The translations under genes and the position numbers were made by a program. From assembly GCA_009780135.1 (NCBI GenBank), contig WRAP01000008.1, positions 1 through 62,987 of the forward strand: a DNA stretch of 62,987 nucleotides, given 5' to 3'. Below are positions 43,360 to 50,924 of this stretch, piece by piece (the first letter of the stretch is position 1; every line of letters begins with the position of its first letter). This DNA comes from Bacillota bacterium (GTDB lineage Bacteria > Bacillota > Clostridia > Christensenellales > Pumilibacteraceae). The notes under the pieces were generated by a model. The model did not search any database and was not told the origin of the DNA. It worked only from the letters and a program-made list of their open reading frames with translations.

Positions 43360-44931
43360 TTAATTACTCCCAAATACCTGAATGCTTCCGTCTATCCAAG
43401 AGTTAAAGAATGATGCCAGCTGCATATTAACAGCGTTTTCAAATGCCGCTATAACTAACTCAGCGTTTATGATGCCAAACTTGTTGTCCTGATAAAGATT
43501 TCTTAACGCTCTAAAGAATGCCTCATCGCCAATTTTAGCACGCACTGTATCAAACATAATCTTACTTTTATAATATGCTATAACAACATATTCTAGACTA
43601 CTGGAAAAGCTAGATAACGGACGGTTCATAGCTGTAGTAAAGTTAGGAGTTTGCCTAAACATTTGGGCATACATACTTAAAGTGCTAAGAGCATTTGCCA
43701 TACGACTCTCATAAGTAATACCATATTGCGGATTAAGCTGAAAAAATAAACTTGTTGATAACTCTGCTAAACCCTCATCTATCCACGATTCAGTAACTTG
43801 GCAATTACCAACAACCGCATACCACCACTGATGTGCTGCTTCATGAATTATAACCTCTCTAAAATAATCGCCTTCTAATTGGTCACTAATCATAGTAAGT
43901 GCCGGATACTCCATACCGCCGTGTAAAAACGCTGTTTGAACAGTTGAGAATGTCGCATACGGATAAGCCCCGAATAAATCACTAAAGGTTACAATGCTAT
44001 CTACCGCCGCTTGAAGAGATCGTTCGCTTTCTGGGTCGTTATGAAAATAATAACGCACATCAACATCGCCAACTTGCTTATTTATAACAGTAAAGTTACC
44101 TAATACAATCGCAAAATCTCTAGCTTTATTTATACTTGCTTGTGTTCTTGCTCTGCCGCCCGACAACAACTCTCTTGTTGTAGCACCACTCATCGCCGCA
44201 GTAAGAGTAGCAGGCTTAGTAATGCAAACCTCAAAGTTAGCTACGCTACTAAAAAATGGATCGCCCATATACGAGTAAGTGCTTGTGGCAAACTCACCAT
44301 TTCGCCATACCGCAGCAATAGGGAAGAAATTGCCTAAGTTTACTAGGTCATTATGCCAACCTAAGCGATGACGCACATTAGGGATAGTAACCCTAAATTC
44401 TATTTCTATCGTAATGCGGTTTGTAGGCATAAGCGGGCGTTCAAACGGAACAATTAGCTCGTTTTGATCCTCGCCTGCTATATTTATAGTAGCCGCATTG
44501 CCGTTAACCGCAAGCGAATTTATAGTCATTCCGCCATATGATATGCCACTAGGAAAAGCATAGGTGCGTTCATGATCGGCAACAGGACTAAATTTAGCAC
44601 CTTCTCTAAAAGCGTTTGCGTGTAATTGAAGCACTAAGTTAGGCAGCTCCACATCGTAATTGTTACGATAATCTAATGTCATCGTAACATCTATCGCTCT
44701 ATCGGTTTCACAAAACACAATCGCCATACGATAATGACTAAGTGTATCCACTAAATTTTCTTGACGATTACAGCCCGCAAGTACAGGAATAACCGCTATT
44801 GCTAAGGCTAAAGCAACTACTGCAGTAATTATTTTTACGCCCCATTTTCTTTTTTTACTGTGAAAACTTGTCGTAAGACTATCGTTTCCGTCCATTTTTA
44901 CGCTCGTTTGTTGAGCATATCTTTTTTTCAT
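43360..44931 (-). CDS. M1-family metallopeptidase, membrane lipoprotein
   Basis: 523 residues. An unusually long charged N-terminus (about 31 residues) precedes the hydrophobic stretch and lipobox VLAGC (Cys near 53), so it should be lipid-anchored outside the cell. The gluzincin site is IIHEAAHQWW (HExxH) followed 18 residues later by WIDEGLAEL with the third zinc ligand Glu. GGMEYPALTM is the M1 exopeptidase motif. The C-terminal helical domain of large aminopeptidase N is absent, as in the short bacterial M1 proteins. GGAG lies 12 bases before the ATG. Confidence 0.92.
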   Translation of the reverse strand: MKKRYAQQTSVKMDGNDSLTTSFHSKKRKWGVKIITAVVALALAIAVIPVLAGCNRQENLVDTLSHYRMAIVFCETDRAIDVTMTLDYRNNYDVELPNLVLQLHANAFREGAKFSPVADHERTYAFPSGISYGGMTINSLAVNGNAATINIAGEDQNELIVPFERPLMPTNRITIEIEFRVTIPNVRHRLGWHNDLVNLGNFFPIAAVWRNGEFATSTYSYMGDPFFSSVANFEVCITKPATLTAAMSGATTRELLSGGRARTQASINKARDFAIVLGNFTVINKQVGDVDVRYYFHNDPESERSLQAAVDSIVTFSDLFGAYPYATFSTVQTAFLHGGMEYPALTMISDQLEGDYFREVIIHEAAHQWWYAVVGNCQVTESWIDEGLAELSTSLFFQLNPQYGITYESRMANALSTLSMYAQMFRQTPNFTTAMNRPLSSFSSSLEYVVIAYYKSKIMFDTVRAKIGDEAFFRALRNLYQDNKFGIINAELVIAAFENAVNMQLASFFNSWIDGSIQVFGSN

Positions 44932-45047
44932 TTTTAATAATCTCCAATTATAGGCAAACGCCCATTGTTAAAATTTGTACTCTAAATTTATGTGTACAAC
45001 CTAAAGATTATGACAAAATTTGTATTTTTTTGACATAATTAAACTCT

Positions 45048-45080
45048 CAAAAAAACTCGGACAGCAAAACACTGTCCGAG
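45048..45080 (-). terminator. Intrinsic terminator of the Spo0A-C module
   Basis: On the minus strand CTCGGACAGTG, TTTTG, CTGTCCGAG forms a strong GC stem followed by seven T. It lies about 80 bases after the stop of the Spo0A-C gene. Confidence 0.88.
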
Positions 45081-45104
45081 CCTTAAAGGAAAAATCAAAC
45101 TTTA

Positions 45105-45142
45105 GAGTTGTTCAATAACCACAGTAGGTTATTGAACAACTC
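45105..45142. repeat. Perfect 16-base hairpin downstream of the Spo0A-C gene
   Basis: GAGTTGTTCAATAACC and GGTTATTGAACAACTC with a 6-base loop. It stands between the stop codon and the terminator, has no T run on the minus strand, and matches no repeat family of the window. It could protect the 3' end or be a second, plus-direction terminator (TTTTATAT follows). Confidence 0.6.
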
Positions 45143-45159
45143 TTTTATATAAAAACTTA

Positions 45160-45555
45160 TTACATATCAAATCTTACCGCTTCTGCTACATAAGCTATAA
45201 ACTGCAAATTGGTTAAAGAATAATTTTGACCAACTACCATAGAACCAAAAAAGTCATTTAGTACCAATTGTGGTTTATCTGTATACTGTGCTAATTGTAT
45301 ACAATACCTTATGCCTCGTTCTATGCTGTCTCTAGTTTGATTATAAATTTTAGATAACGCATTGTATAAACTTTCTGCTGTAAACCTGTCGGGTTGAGTT
45401 ACGCTCAAATATATAGCACCGCTTAAATATTTGTAACCTTTGTAGCTAGGCTGAATACCTAACCGAATTACTAACATAGCAATTTTTTTATACAATAGAG
45501 ACTCCTCCAACTCTACCGCTGTTAATAATTCACTTGTCTTTTGTTTTTCTGTCAT
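45160..45555 (-). CDS. Stand-alone Spo0A C-terminal-type DNA-binding protein
   Basis: 131 residues. The core matches the sporulation regulator Spo0A C-terminal domain: IRLGIQPSYKGYKYLSGAIY, then TAESLYNALSKIYNQTRDSI and ERGIRYCIQLA, corresponding to GVPAHIKGYQYLR and SRVERAIRHAIE in true Spo0A. The receiver domain with the phosphorylated Asp is missing, and the N-terminus is only a 20-residue charged lead. The trans-activation residues cannot be judged by eye. AAAGGA precedes the ATG. It follows a single-pass membrane protein gene by 22 bases, which suggests that signal input comes from that partner rather than by phosphorylation. Confidence 0.88.
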   Translation of the reverse strand: MTEKQKTSELLTAVELEESLLYKKIAMLVIRLGIQPSYKGYKYLSGAIYLSVTQPDRFTAESLYNALSKIYNQTRDSIERGIRYCIQLAQYTDKPQLVLNDFFGSMVVGQNYSLTNLQFIAYVAEAVRFDM

Positions 45556-45577
45556 AGTTTTAGTTCCTTTTTAATTT

Positions 45578-46264
45578 TTATTTAAACAATTCCCCTAATA
45601 ATAGGATTAGTGTTTGCGTAGTTAGTTGGGTTACATCTTCAAAACCTGTAACCGTTAAAAAATAGTCTTTGCTGTTATAGCTAAAGCAAACTAATGCTCC
45701 GCCGTTAAAAATATTATAGTAGATATTCACATTATTTATTGTAAAGTTTTGAGTAAGATTTTGGAAATCTTTATATCTAAAAAATTCATAATATCTATAG
45801 ACTCTTACAAAAAAATTTATAATAAATTGATTGCCACTATTGGTTAGATAATGTAACTCTTTTGCCGAATAAGCTAAAACGAAATACGGCTTATGCGTTA
45901 CTATATGCCTAGAAATGTCTTGATAATTGTATATTTGTTCCTCATTAAATAATAATAAACCCTTTATTGAATATAATTTTTCTAATGATATTCTTTCTGC
46001 AGTAGAGTCTCTATAGGTATACCTTATTAGTGGCGGTGTTGTGTCAGGAGTGTAGCTTGGTAGTGCTAGCCATATAACACCTCCTATTATCAGTACAAAA
46101 GCTGCAGCAATGCTTGCCACTTGCATAACAAACCTTCTTTTGTTGCGTATGCGTCTAGTAGGCATAGGCTTTTTAGGTGTAAGGTCTATGCCACATTTAG
46201 TTGCCCATTCCTCGAGGGGCTGTTGATTAAATGCTTTTTTGATATATTTTTCTAAGTAATCCAT
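45578..46264 (-). CDS. Single-pass membrane protein paired with the Spo0A-C protein
   Basis: 228 residues: cytosolic N-terminus of about 45 residues with a basic patch (RRIRNKRR), one membrane span (about 47-68) and an extracellular domain rich in Tyr, Phe and Asn. The layout is that of anti-sigma or one-component sensor proteins, but no zinc-binding anti-sigma motif (HxxxCxxC) is present. I do not recognise the outer domain. AAAGGA lies ten bases before the ATG. It is the first gene of a two-gene unit with the Spo0A-C protein. Confidence 0.7.
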   Translation of the reverse strand: MDYLEKYIKKAFNQQPLEEWATKCGIDLTPKKPMPTRRIRNKRRFVMQVASIAAAFVLIIGGVIWLALPSYTPDTTPPLIRYTYRDSTAERISLEKLYSIKGLLLFNEEQIYNYQDISRHIVTHKPYFVLAYSAKELHYLTNSGNQFIINFFVRVYRYYEFFRYKDFQNLTQNFTINNVNIYYNIFNGGALVCFSYNSKDYFLTVTGFEDVTQLTTQTLILLLGELFK

Positions 46265-46329
46265 TTTGTTTTTTCCTTTACCCCCTTTGATTTTTTTGGT
46301 TGTTCCTTTTTTATTGTTTTTACATTAGC

Positions 46330-46407
46330 TAGCTTGCTGGATTGCTTCGCCTCTTATATTAGCTTTATCCTATGTTTACCAAGGCTCGCAAAGACGAAAT
46401 AATTCGA
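46330..46407. repeat. Family E repeat copy
   Basis: CTGGATTGCTTCGCC at the left and GGCTCGCAAAGACGAA at the right. Similar text is found at 62648-62718 and, in full palindromic form, at 61489-61655. Such GATTGCTTCG/CTCGCAAAGACG sequences are known from many unrelated bacterial genomes. Confidence 0.7.
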
Positions 46408-46542
46408 TTTTGTTCTTATCACAACAAGTCTTCATAAAATCAAACCTATAACGAATTATCAATAATTGCAAAATACGAAACTTTACCGTCTTAATGGTGT
46501 TTAGTTGAGCCTAAAATATAATTGCTTTTTGCACATTTCTCT

Positions 46543-46640
46543 TATTGTAGGGGCGTTCAGTGAACGCCCGAGCCTTAGAAAAAAATGCACTTTTTTTATT
46601 AAGTTCGGGCGGTTATTAACCGCCCCTACGATTCGACGGC
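46543..46640. repeat. Family D dimer, complete
   Basis: Hairpins GGGCGTTCAGTGAACGCCC and CGGGCGGTTATTAACCGCCC face each other, with the typical flanks ATTGTAGG and CCTACGATTCG. It lies upstream of the E copy in a 430-base region without genes; the rest of that region is AT-rich and shows nothing else. Confidence 0.88.
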
Positions 46641-46697
46641 TTTTGAGTTGCCGTTAAATTCTTTTTGAGGGTTTCGCCCATGCCTTAGAATAAATTT

Positions 46698-47627
46698 TTA
46701 TATTACACGCGTAGTAAACGCATCGGCAACATACATAAATCTAGTAATAGGTGTAAGAGCAAGTCTTGGTGTACTTAAGCCTGTATTTACATATAAATAA
46801 ATATCTCTCCTTATAAGCTGATTAGACGCATTATAATATCTTATATAACGATATCCGTATGCCATCATAACATGATTTTCTGTACCAATGTTATGCGATA
46901 TTAAATCATGATTTGCATTTGTTACTATACCACCAGTTATTCCCACTATCGAAAAGCCTACTGCAAATAACGATACTAACATTCCGCTTCTAAACGCATT
47001 TTTAAGTGCTGTTTCGTTTAGCCGATTACTACCTGTTCTTAAACTTTGCATTTGGATACTTCTGCCTCTTAATGCAACATACATCATCATACCGGTTACA
47101 TATTGTACTATAGTTACACCCGCAGGATTACCGCCCATTAACATAAATAATTGACCAAACATAGCATCTACTAATTGATTTTGAGGATTCCAAAGCCATA
47201 TATTTCCCATATAAAAACCTGCCGTATGTCCCGGTATAAGTTGCGGGAACTGTCTATTATAATATGCTATTGCAACACCGCCGGCTGTAATTCCGCAAGT
47301 ATATCCGTGAGCTAAATAGGAAGGAACTGCGGGGTTCATAACAAATCCTCTTTGTACTCTGGTATGAAAATTAACTCTTTCGGTATAAAACTCAATAGGG
47401 GAGCTACCTCGTGATGATATAGCATATTCTTCGTGCCCTTGTTCTCCCGGAAAAATAATTTCTGAATTAAAATCCGAATAAATTCTTTCTTCTACATTTA
47501 AGGCTTGTCCAATATATGTTTGTTGCGGTGTTGCTCCAAGTCCTATTACGCTAAACCCAAGAACCATCATAAAAACAAGTATGTATGTTATAAGTCTTCT
47601 TGTGTTTTTATTTATTTGTTTTATCAT
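46698..47627 (-). CDS. Secreted papain-fold-like cysteine peptidase (C39-like), putative
   Basis: 309 residues with a signal peptide (basic start, hydrophobic 13-31, then GLGATPQQ). YTCGITAGGVAIAYYN resembles the nucleophile motif YxCGPxAxAM of C39/C10-like peptidases (Cys111). NHVMMAYGYRY supplies a likely catalytic His252 and LYVNTGL a likely Asn281, in the right order and spacing. About 70 residues before Cys111 may be a propeptide. Identification is by motif only; the G-I-T after the Cys deviates from the usual G-P-T. AAGGAG lies upstream of the ATG. It is a lone gene. Confidence 0.65.
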   Translation of the reverse strand: MIKQINKNTRRLITYILVFMMVLGFSVIGLGATPQQTYIGQALNVEERIYSDFNSEIIFPGEQGHEEYAISSRGSSPIEFYTERVNFHTRVQRGFVMNPAVPSYLAHGYTCGITAGGVAIAYYNRQFPQLIPGHTAGFYMGNIWLWNPQNQLVDAMFGQLFMLMGGNPAGVTIVQYVTGMMMYVALRGRSIQMQSLRTGSNRLNETALKNAFRSGMLVSLFAVGFSIVGITGGIVTNANHDLISHNIGTENHVMMAYGYRYIRYYNASNQLIRRDIYLYVNTGLSTPRLALTPITRFMYVADAFTTRVI

Positions 47628-47842
47628 TATGTACTAAGGCTCCTTTTTACCCCTTTACTAATAGAGAGTGCTAAAAGAGCCAAAAGGTTGCAAAAAAATA
47701 AAATATTTTTTTAATATTTTTTCAGAGTAAAAAACATAGTATAAAAAAACCGCCATATAGTGGTGACTGTCGTTTTGGTTATTTAAGCTATTTTATTAAA
47801 GTTTGGTACGATAAAAAAATAAATTAGAATTTTTATTTTTAG

Positions 47843-48367
47843 TTACACATATTCTTCTAGATGCTTTAATTTTTCTCTTATTCTAAATACATCGCTTTTT
47901 ATTGTGCCTACAGCACGGGATAATTGTTTAGATATTTCTTTATATTTAAATCCGCATAAAAAATGCAAGTCAAAAACTTCTTTTTCTACATCTGATAAAA
48001 GCTCTAGGCTATCGTTTAATAAAACTATTAAATCGATATCTTCTGCATGCATAATATAATACTCTTTAGAAAACTCTGCTAGATAAGCCTTTTTTTTCTC
48101 TTCTTTTTTAGCCATCTCTCCTGCTTTATTACGCATAGTTGTAGCTAACCATGCTTTAGGATGTTTTATATATCCCATCGTGTATGCATTTTTTAAGATG
48201 TATTTAAAAACATCAGATACAATATCTTCTGCATCTGAAGTGTTTTTTACTATCTTAACGGCTGTAGCAAGCATTGATTTGTAGTAAACTTCGTAAAGTT
48301 CACTAAGCCCTAAAGGATCTCCCTGTTTAATCCTTTCCAAGCAAGCATTAAAATGGACAACTTCCAC
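47843..48367 (-). CDS. ECF-type RNA polymerase sigma factor
   Basis: About 174 residues from a GTG at 48367, or up to 202 from an ATG at 48451; the shorter form fits the family length and starts just before region 2. Region 2 includes NTSDAEDIVSDVFKYILKNA and HPKAWLATTMRN; region 4 is DVEKEVFDLHFLCGFKYKEI with SKQLSRAVGTIKSDVFRIR. No anti-sigma gene is adjacent. A surface-anchored protein gene is divergent, with two operator-like repeats in between. Confidence 0.87.
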   Translation of the reverse strand: MEVVHFNACLERIKQGDPLGLSELYEVYYKSMLATAVKIVKNTSDAEDIVSDVFKYILKNAYTMGYIKHPKAWLATTMRNKAGEMAKKEEKKKAYLAEFSKEYYIMHAEDIDLIVLLNDSLELLSDVEKEVFDLHFLCGFKYKEISKQLSRAVGTIKSDVFRIREKLKHLEEYV

Positions 48368-48496
48368 AATTAAACACTTTAGCAAAATGTAACTTTTTTG
48401 TAAAGTATTTTGTAAAAATTTGTCGAATTTATTTTTATGCAAAAAACGCATATTTTTGTACTATTTGTTGCTTTTTGTTGCAAAATTTTATTTATA

Positions 48497-48541
48497 TACT
48501 ACATATAGTATTTATAAATAGAAAACTTACTACATATGGTA
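48497..48541. promoter_or_regulatory. Two operator-like repeats in the divergent sigma/surface-protein region
   Basis: TACTACATATAGTA (48497-48510) and TACTACATATGGTA (48528-48541) are near-palindromic, differ by one base and start 31 bases apart, close to three helical turns. Their place between divergent genes suggests binding of a shared regulator. No protein candidate for this can be named. Confidence 0.55.
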
Positions 48542-48649
48542 GTCATTAAAAACTTTGTCTTATATTGTAGAGGGACTTATTTTATGTGTAATTTTAACAT
48601 ATAATGTGATTATTCTTTTTAAGAAAAAACTATATTTAAATTTATATTT

Positions 48650-50113
48650 ATGAAAACAAGACTAACAAAAAGACAGATAAATATTTTATTGGCTCTCAGT
48701 GTACTCACTGTAGCACTTGCTATTGGGATTTTCTTCCTGCCTCATGTTTGGGGAAATGATGACCCCTATATTCCTGTTGTGGTACCTCCGCACGACAGAT
48801 TTAGAGAACCTAGAGAAGCTAAAAGCGAATACTTAGATTGGGAAATCACTCTGGGCGGAAGCGGCGAAGAGGAGGTTGTAGCTAGCTTTAAATTGCAAAA
48901 CGAAATTATAATTTTTGGCAATACTACAAGCGTAGATTATGATTTTTACGGCACTAACGCAAGTAGAGACGGTAGCTTTTTTGTAATGCTACTTAGCAAT
49001 AGCGGACAACCTATCGCTTATAGGGCACATCAAGGCAGGTTGGAGCAAGTAGTTATGGTTAGCGAAATTAGAGAGGGGTTTTTATTGCTTATAAATACTG
49101 ATACCGAAAGCTTTATTATAGAGACTAATTTGTTTGCAACCGATTTATTAGAAAATGATTTACGAAGAAGTGAAAATCTAAGAAATGTGGCTCATGAGAG
49201 AATTATTTATCTTTATGTAGACGATTGGGCATTAGAAGGCGATAGAACTCCGTCTCATTTAGCACCTGAGGTTTTTCATGCTGTTATGGAATATAGAGAC
49301 CCGCTAGACGGCTTTAGGCGGCTTAGAGTCGCGGTGCTATGTAGAGATTTAGAATTACGCTACGAGCGGTTTTTTACAAGTAATCAAAGCGTAGAATTTG
49401 TAGCAGCATTCGCTCAAATGGGCGAGTTTGTTTTATTTGGCACATTAAGAGGTGGATTTAATTCTTCTAGACTAATTGGCTTTAGGTGGACAAGAGAAGC
49501 CAGCGTGCGTAACTTTACACCGACTCTTATGCAGGGAGTTCAAAATTTTACTTTAGAGGCAATAATTCCGGCAGGCCATAATGAGTTTGCTTCTATTATA
49601 CGGCACAATGACGGCACTCACAGACTTGTGTGGTTTTATAACTTCTTTTCGGCAACTCCTAGGATAATCGAAAGAGATTTAAGCGGTTCTAGCAGTCAAA
49701 GCGTTAGACTTTTCGGCGGTGGTCAAAATAGATTTTATGTGTTTGAGGTAGATATTACGGGTAACGGAATTTTGTATAGGTTTAATATAGATAATATGCG
49801 GACTATGGACGAAGTTCCGCTTACGGTATTTAATGATTTGACTGCGGTAGACAGCGTAATGAGTACTAATATGGGGCATGGCACAACATTTATCGGTAGA
49901 AAAAACGGATTTGTTACTGTTATTGGCACGGGTAGCGCTGGTGTTACTTCGAGTAGATTTATAGAAGCAAACGATAAACGGGTGGATTTTATTATTAGAG
50001 AAGATCAGCATTTAGGCGGGATTATTTTAGTTGGCGAAATTAGTTATAGAGGGCCTAACGCTACACATCATATGGGCGGAACTAATGTTTGGCTAGCTAG
50101 GATGGGATTGTAA
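48650..50113 (+). CDS. Membrane-anchored extracellular protein, beta-propeller-like
   Basis: 487 residues. An N-terminal anchor (about 9-31) is followed by a Pro-rich stretch (PVVVPPHD) and an extracellular domain. The start WEITLGGSGEEEVVASFKLQ then NEIIIFGNTTSVDYDF resembles the repeat LGGSGxDxxxxxxxTxDGGxxxxGxTxSxDGD of many clostridial surface proteins, which is predicted to form beta-propeller blades; later repeats are degenerate (FVLFGTLRGG, ILVGEISYRG). No enzyme motif is seen. It is divergent from the sigma factor and may be its target. Confidence 0.7.
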   Translation: MKTRLTKRQINILLALSVLTVALAIGIFFLPHVWGNDDPYIPVVVPPHDRFREPREAKSEYLDWEITLGGSGEEEVVASFKLQNEIIIFGNTTSVDYDFYGTNASRDGSFFVMLLSNSGQPIAYRAHQGRLEQVVMVSEIREGFLLLINTDTESFIIETNLFATDLLENDLRRSENLRNVAHERIIYLYVDDWALEGDRTPSHLAPEVFHAVMEYRDPLDGFRRLRVAVLCRDLELRYERFFTSNQSVEFVAAFAQMGEFVLFGTLRGGFNSSRLIGFRWTREASVRNFTPTLMQGVQNFTLEAIIPAGHNEFASIIRHNDGTHRLVWFYNFFSATPRIIERDLSGSSSQSVRLFGGGQNRFYVFEVDITGNGILYRFNIDNMRTMDEVPLTVFNDLTAVDSVMSTNMGHGTTFIGRKNGFVTVIGTGSAGVTSSRFIEANDKRVDFIIREDQHLGGIILVGEISYRGPNATHHMGGTNVWLARMGL

Positions 50114-50117
50114 TTAC

Positions 50118-50216
50118 TTAAAACTTAAAATTTAAGATTTTAAAATGTCGGATTTATCTAGTAATAAAAATAATCATTCTTAAGTTTTTCACTTTCTAAG
50201 TTTTAAGTAATTATAT
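50118..50216. repeat. Inverted repeat with AAAACTTAAAA arms
   Basis: TTACTTAAAACTTAAAATTT on the left and TCTAAGTTTTAAGTAATTA on the right. The arms resemble the B and C layout (AT-rich, about 100 bases overall) but with a different sequence and without the shared core. It occurs once in the window. Confidence 0.65.
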
Positions 50217-50241
50217 AAGTAATAAATAATTATTTTATCCG

Positions 50242-50270
50242 TTGACACTCTCATAAATTTATGCTATCAT
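50242..50270 (+). promoter_or_regulatory. Promoter of the initiator tRNA gene
   Basis: TTGACA and TATCAT separated by 17 bases, about 50 bases upstream of the mature tRNA. Confidence 0.75.
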
Positions 50271-50318
50271 TATACAGTTGTCCCAAAAATTATATTCCTT
50301 TTGGCAACAAACCTCTAT

Positions 50319-50394
50319 CGCGGAGTAGAGCAATCGGTAGCTTGTTGGGCTCATAACCCAAAGGTTGTAGGTTCGAGTCCTGCCTCCGCAACCA
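50319..50394 (+). tRNA. Initiator tRNA-fMet (anticodon CAT), CCA encoded
   Basis: 76 bases. Acceptor arm CGCGGAG pairs with CTCCGCA, leaving the C1-A72 mismatch that marks bacterial initiators. The anticodon stem TTGGG/CCCAA carries the three G-C pairs of initiators around CTCATAA (CAT anticodon). T arm GTAGG-TTCGAGT-CCTGC. The 3' end ACCA is encoded. It has its own promoter and a hairpin terminator. Confidence 0.97.
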
Positions 50395-50401
50395 CATAGA
50401 C

Positions 50402-50437
50402 ACACGCTCAAGAAGCACTCAAACCTCTTGAGCGTGT
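50402..50437 (+). terminator. Hairpin after the tRNA, probable terminator or processing signal
   Basis: ACACGCTCAAGA and TCTTGAGCGTGT form a perfect 12-base stem. The following T run is short (TTTG), so readthrough into the next gene is possible. Confidence 0.6.
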
Positions 50438-50454
50438 TTGAATAAGGAGATAAA

Positions 50455-50832
50455 ATGTTCGGGTTTTTTAAGAAAAAAAAGAAAAAGCAAGAAGTGGAGG
50501 AAAAATATTTCTTTGTAAATGTGGAAATACCAACCGTACTCTCACCAATTGATGATAGAGCTGATGCAGAAGACATTATTGAGGGTTTTCTTAGCGAAAG
50601 TGGTTTAGGCATGGTAGATGGTGGCGGAACTTTTATGTCAGACGATGGACAGCCTGTTTCGTGTCAAATAACCATTCTTTTAAACGAGCTAAACATCAAG
50701 CATTTTGCTCAGCTTGCAGAATTTATCAAAGATAATGTTGCACTGCCAAAAGGAAGCAAATTGGTAGCAGAGCGTGATAATTATTATTCGGATGAAGAAC
50801 TAAAAGATTTTGAAGATATAGAGTTAAATTAA
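50455..50832 (+). CDS. Small acidic cytosolic protein of unknown function
   Basis: 125 residues. A Lys-rich start (FFKKKKKKQEVEEK) leads to a compact domain with GLGMVDGGGTFMSDDGQPVS, then CQITILLNELN and LPKGSKLVAERD. The combination of GGG, DG, C-x-I and PKGS recalls a small alpha/beta domain I have seen in scattered uncharacterised bacterial proteins, but I cannot name a family. AAGGAG precedes the ATG. It sits behind the initiator tRNA and may be co-transcribed with it, since the hairpin in between has a weak T run. Confidence 0.7.
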   Translation: MFGFFKKKKKKQEVEEKYFFVNVEIPTVLSPIDDRADAEDIIEGFLSESGLGMVDGGGTFMSDDGQPVSCQITILLNELNIKHFAQLAEFIKDNVALPKGSKLVAERDNYYSDEELKDFEDIELN

Positions 50833-50861
50833 AACGTCTCTTTTTGATGTGTCTATTCAAT

Positions 50862-50908
50862 CTAAAAAGCCCCCTTGAAAAGTTTTACTTTTCAAGGGGG
50901 CTTTTTAG
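50862..50908. terminator. Strong bidirectional terminator
   Basis: CTAAAAAGCCCCCTTGAAAAG and its complement around TTTTA give a 21-base stem with A and T runs on the two sides, between convergent genes. Confidence 0.92.
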
Positions 50909-50924
50909 ATTTATAATAGCATAT

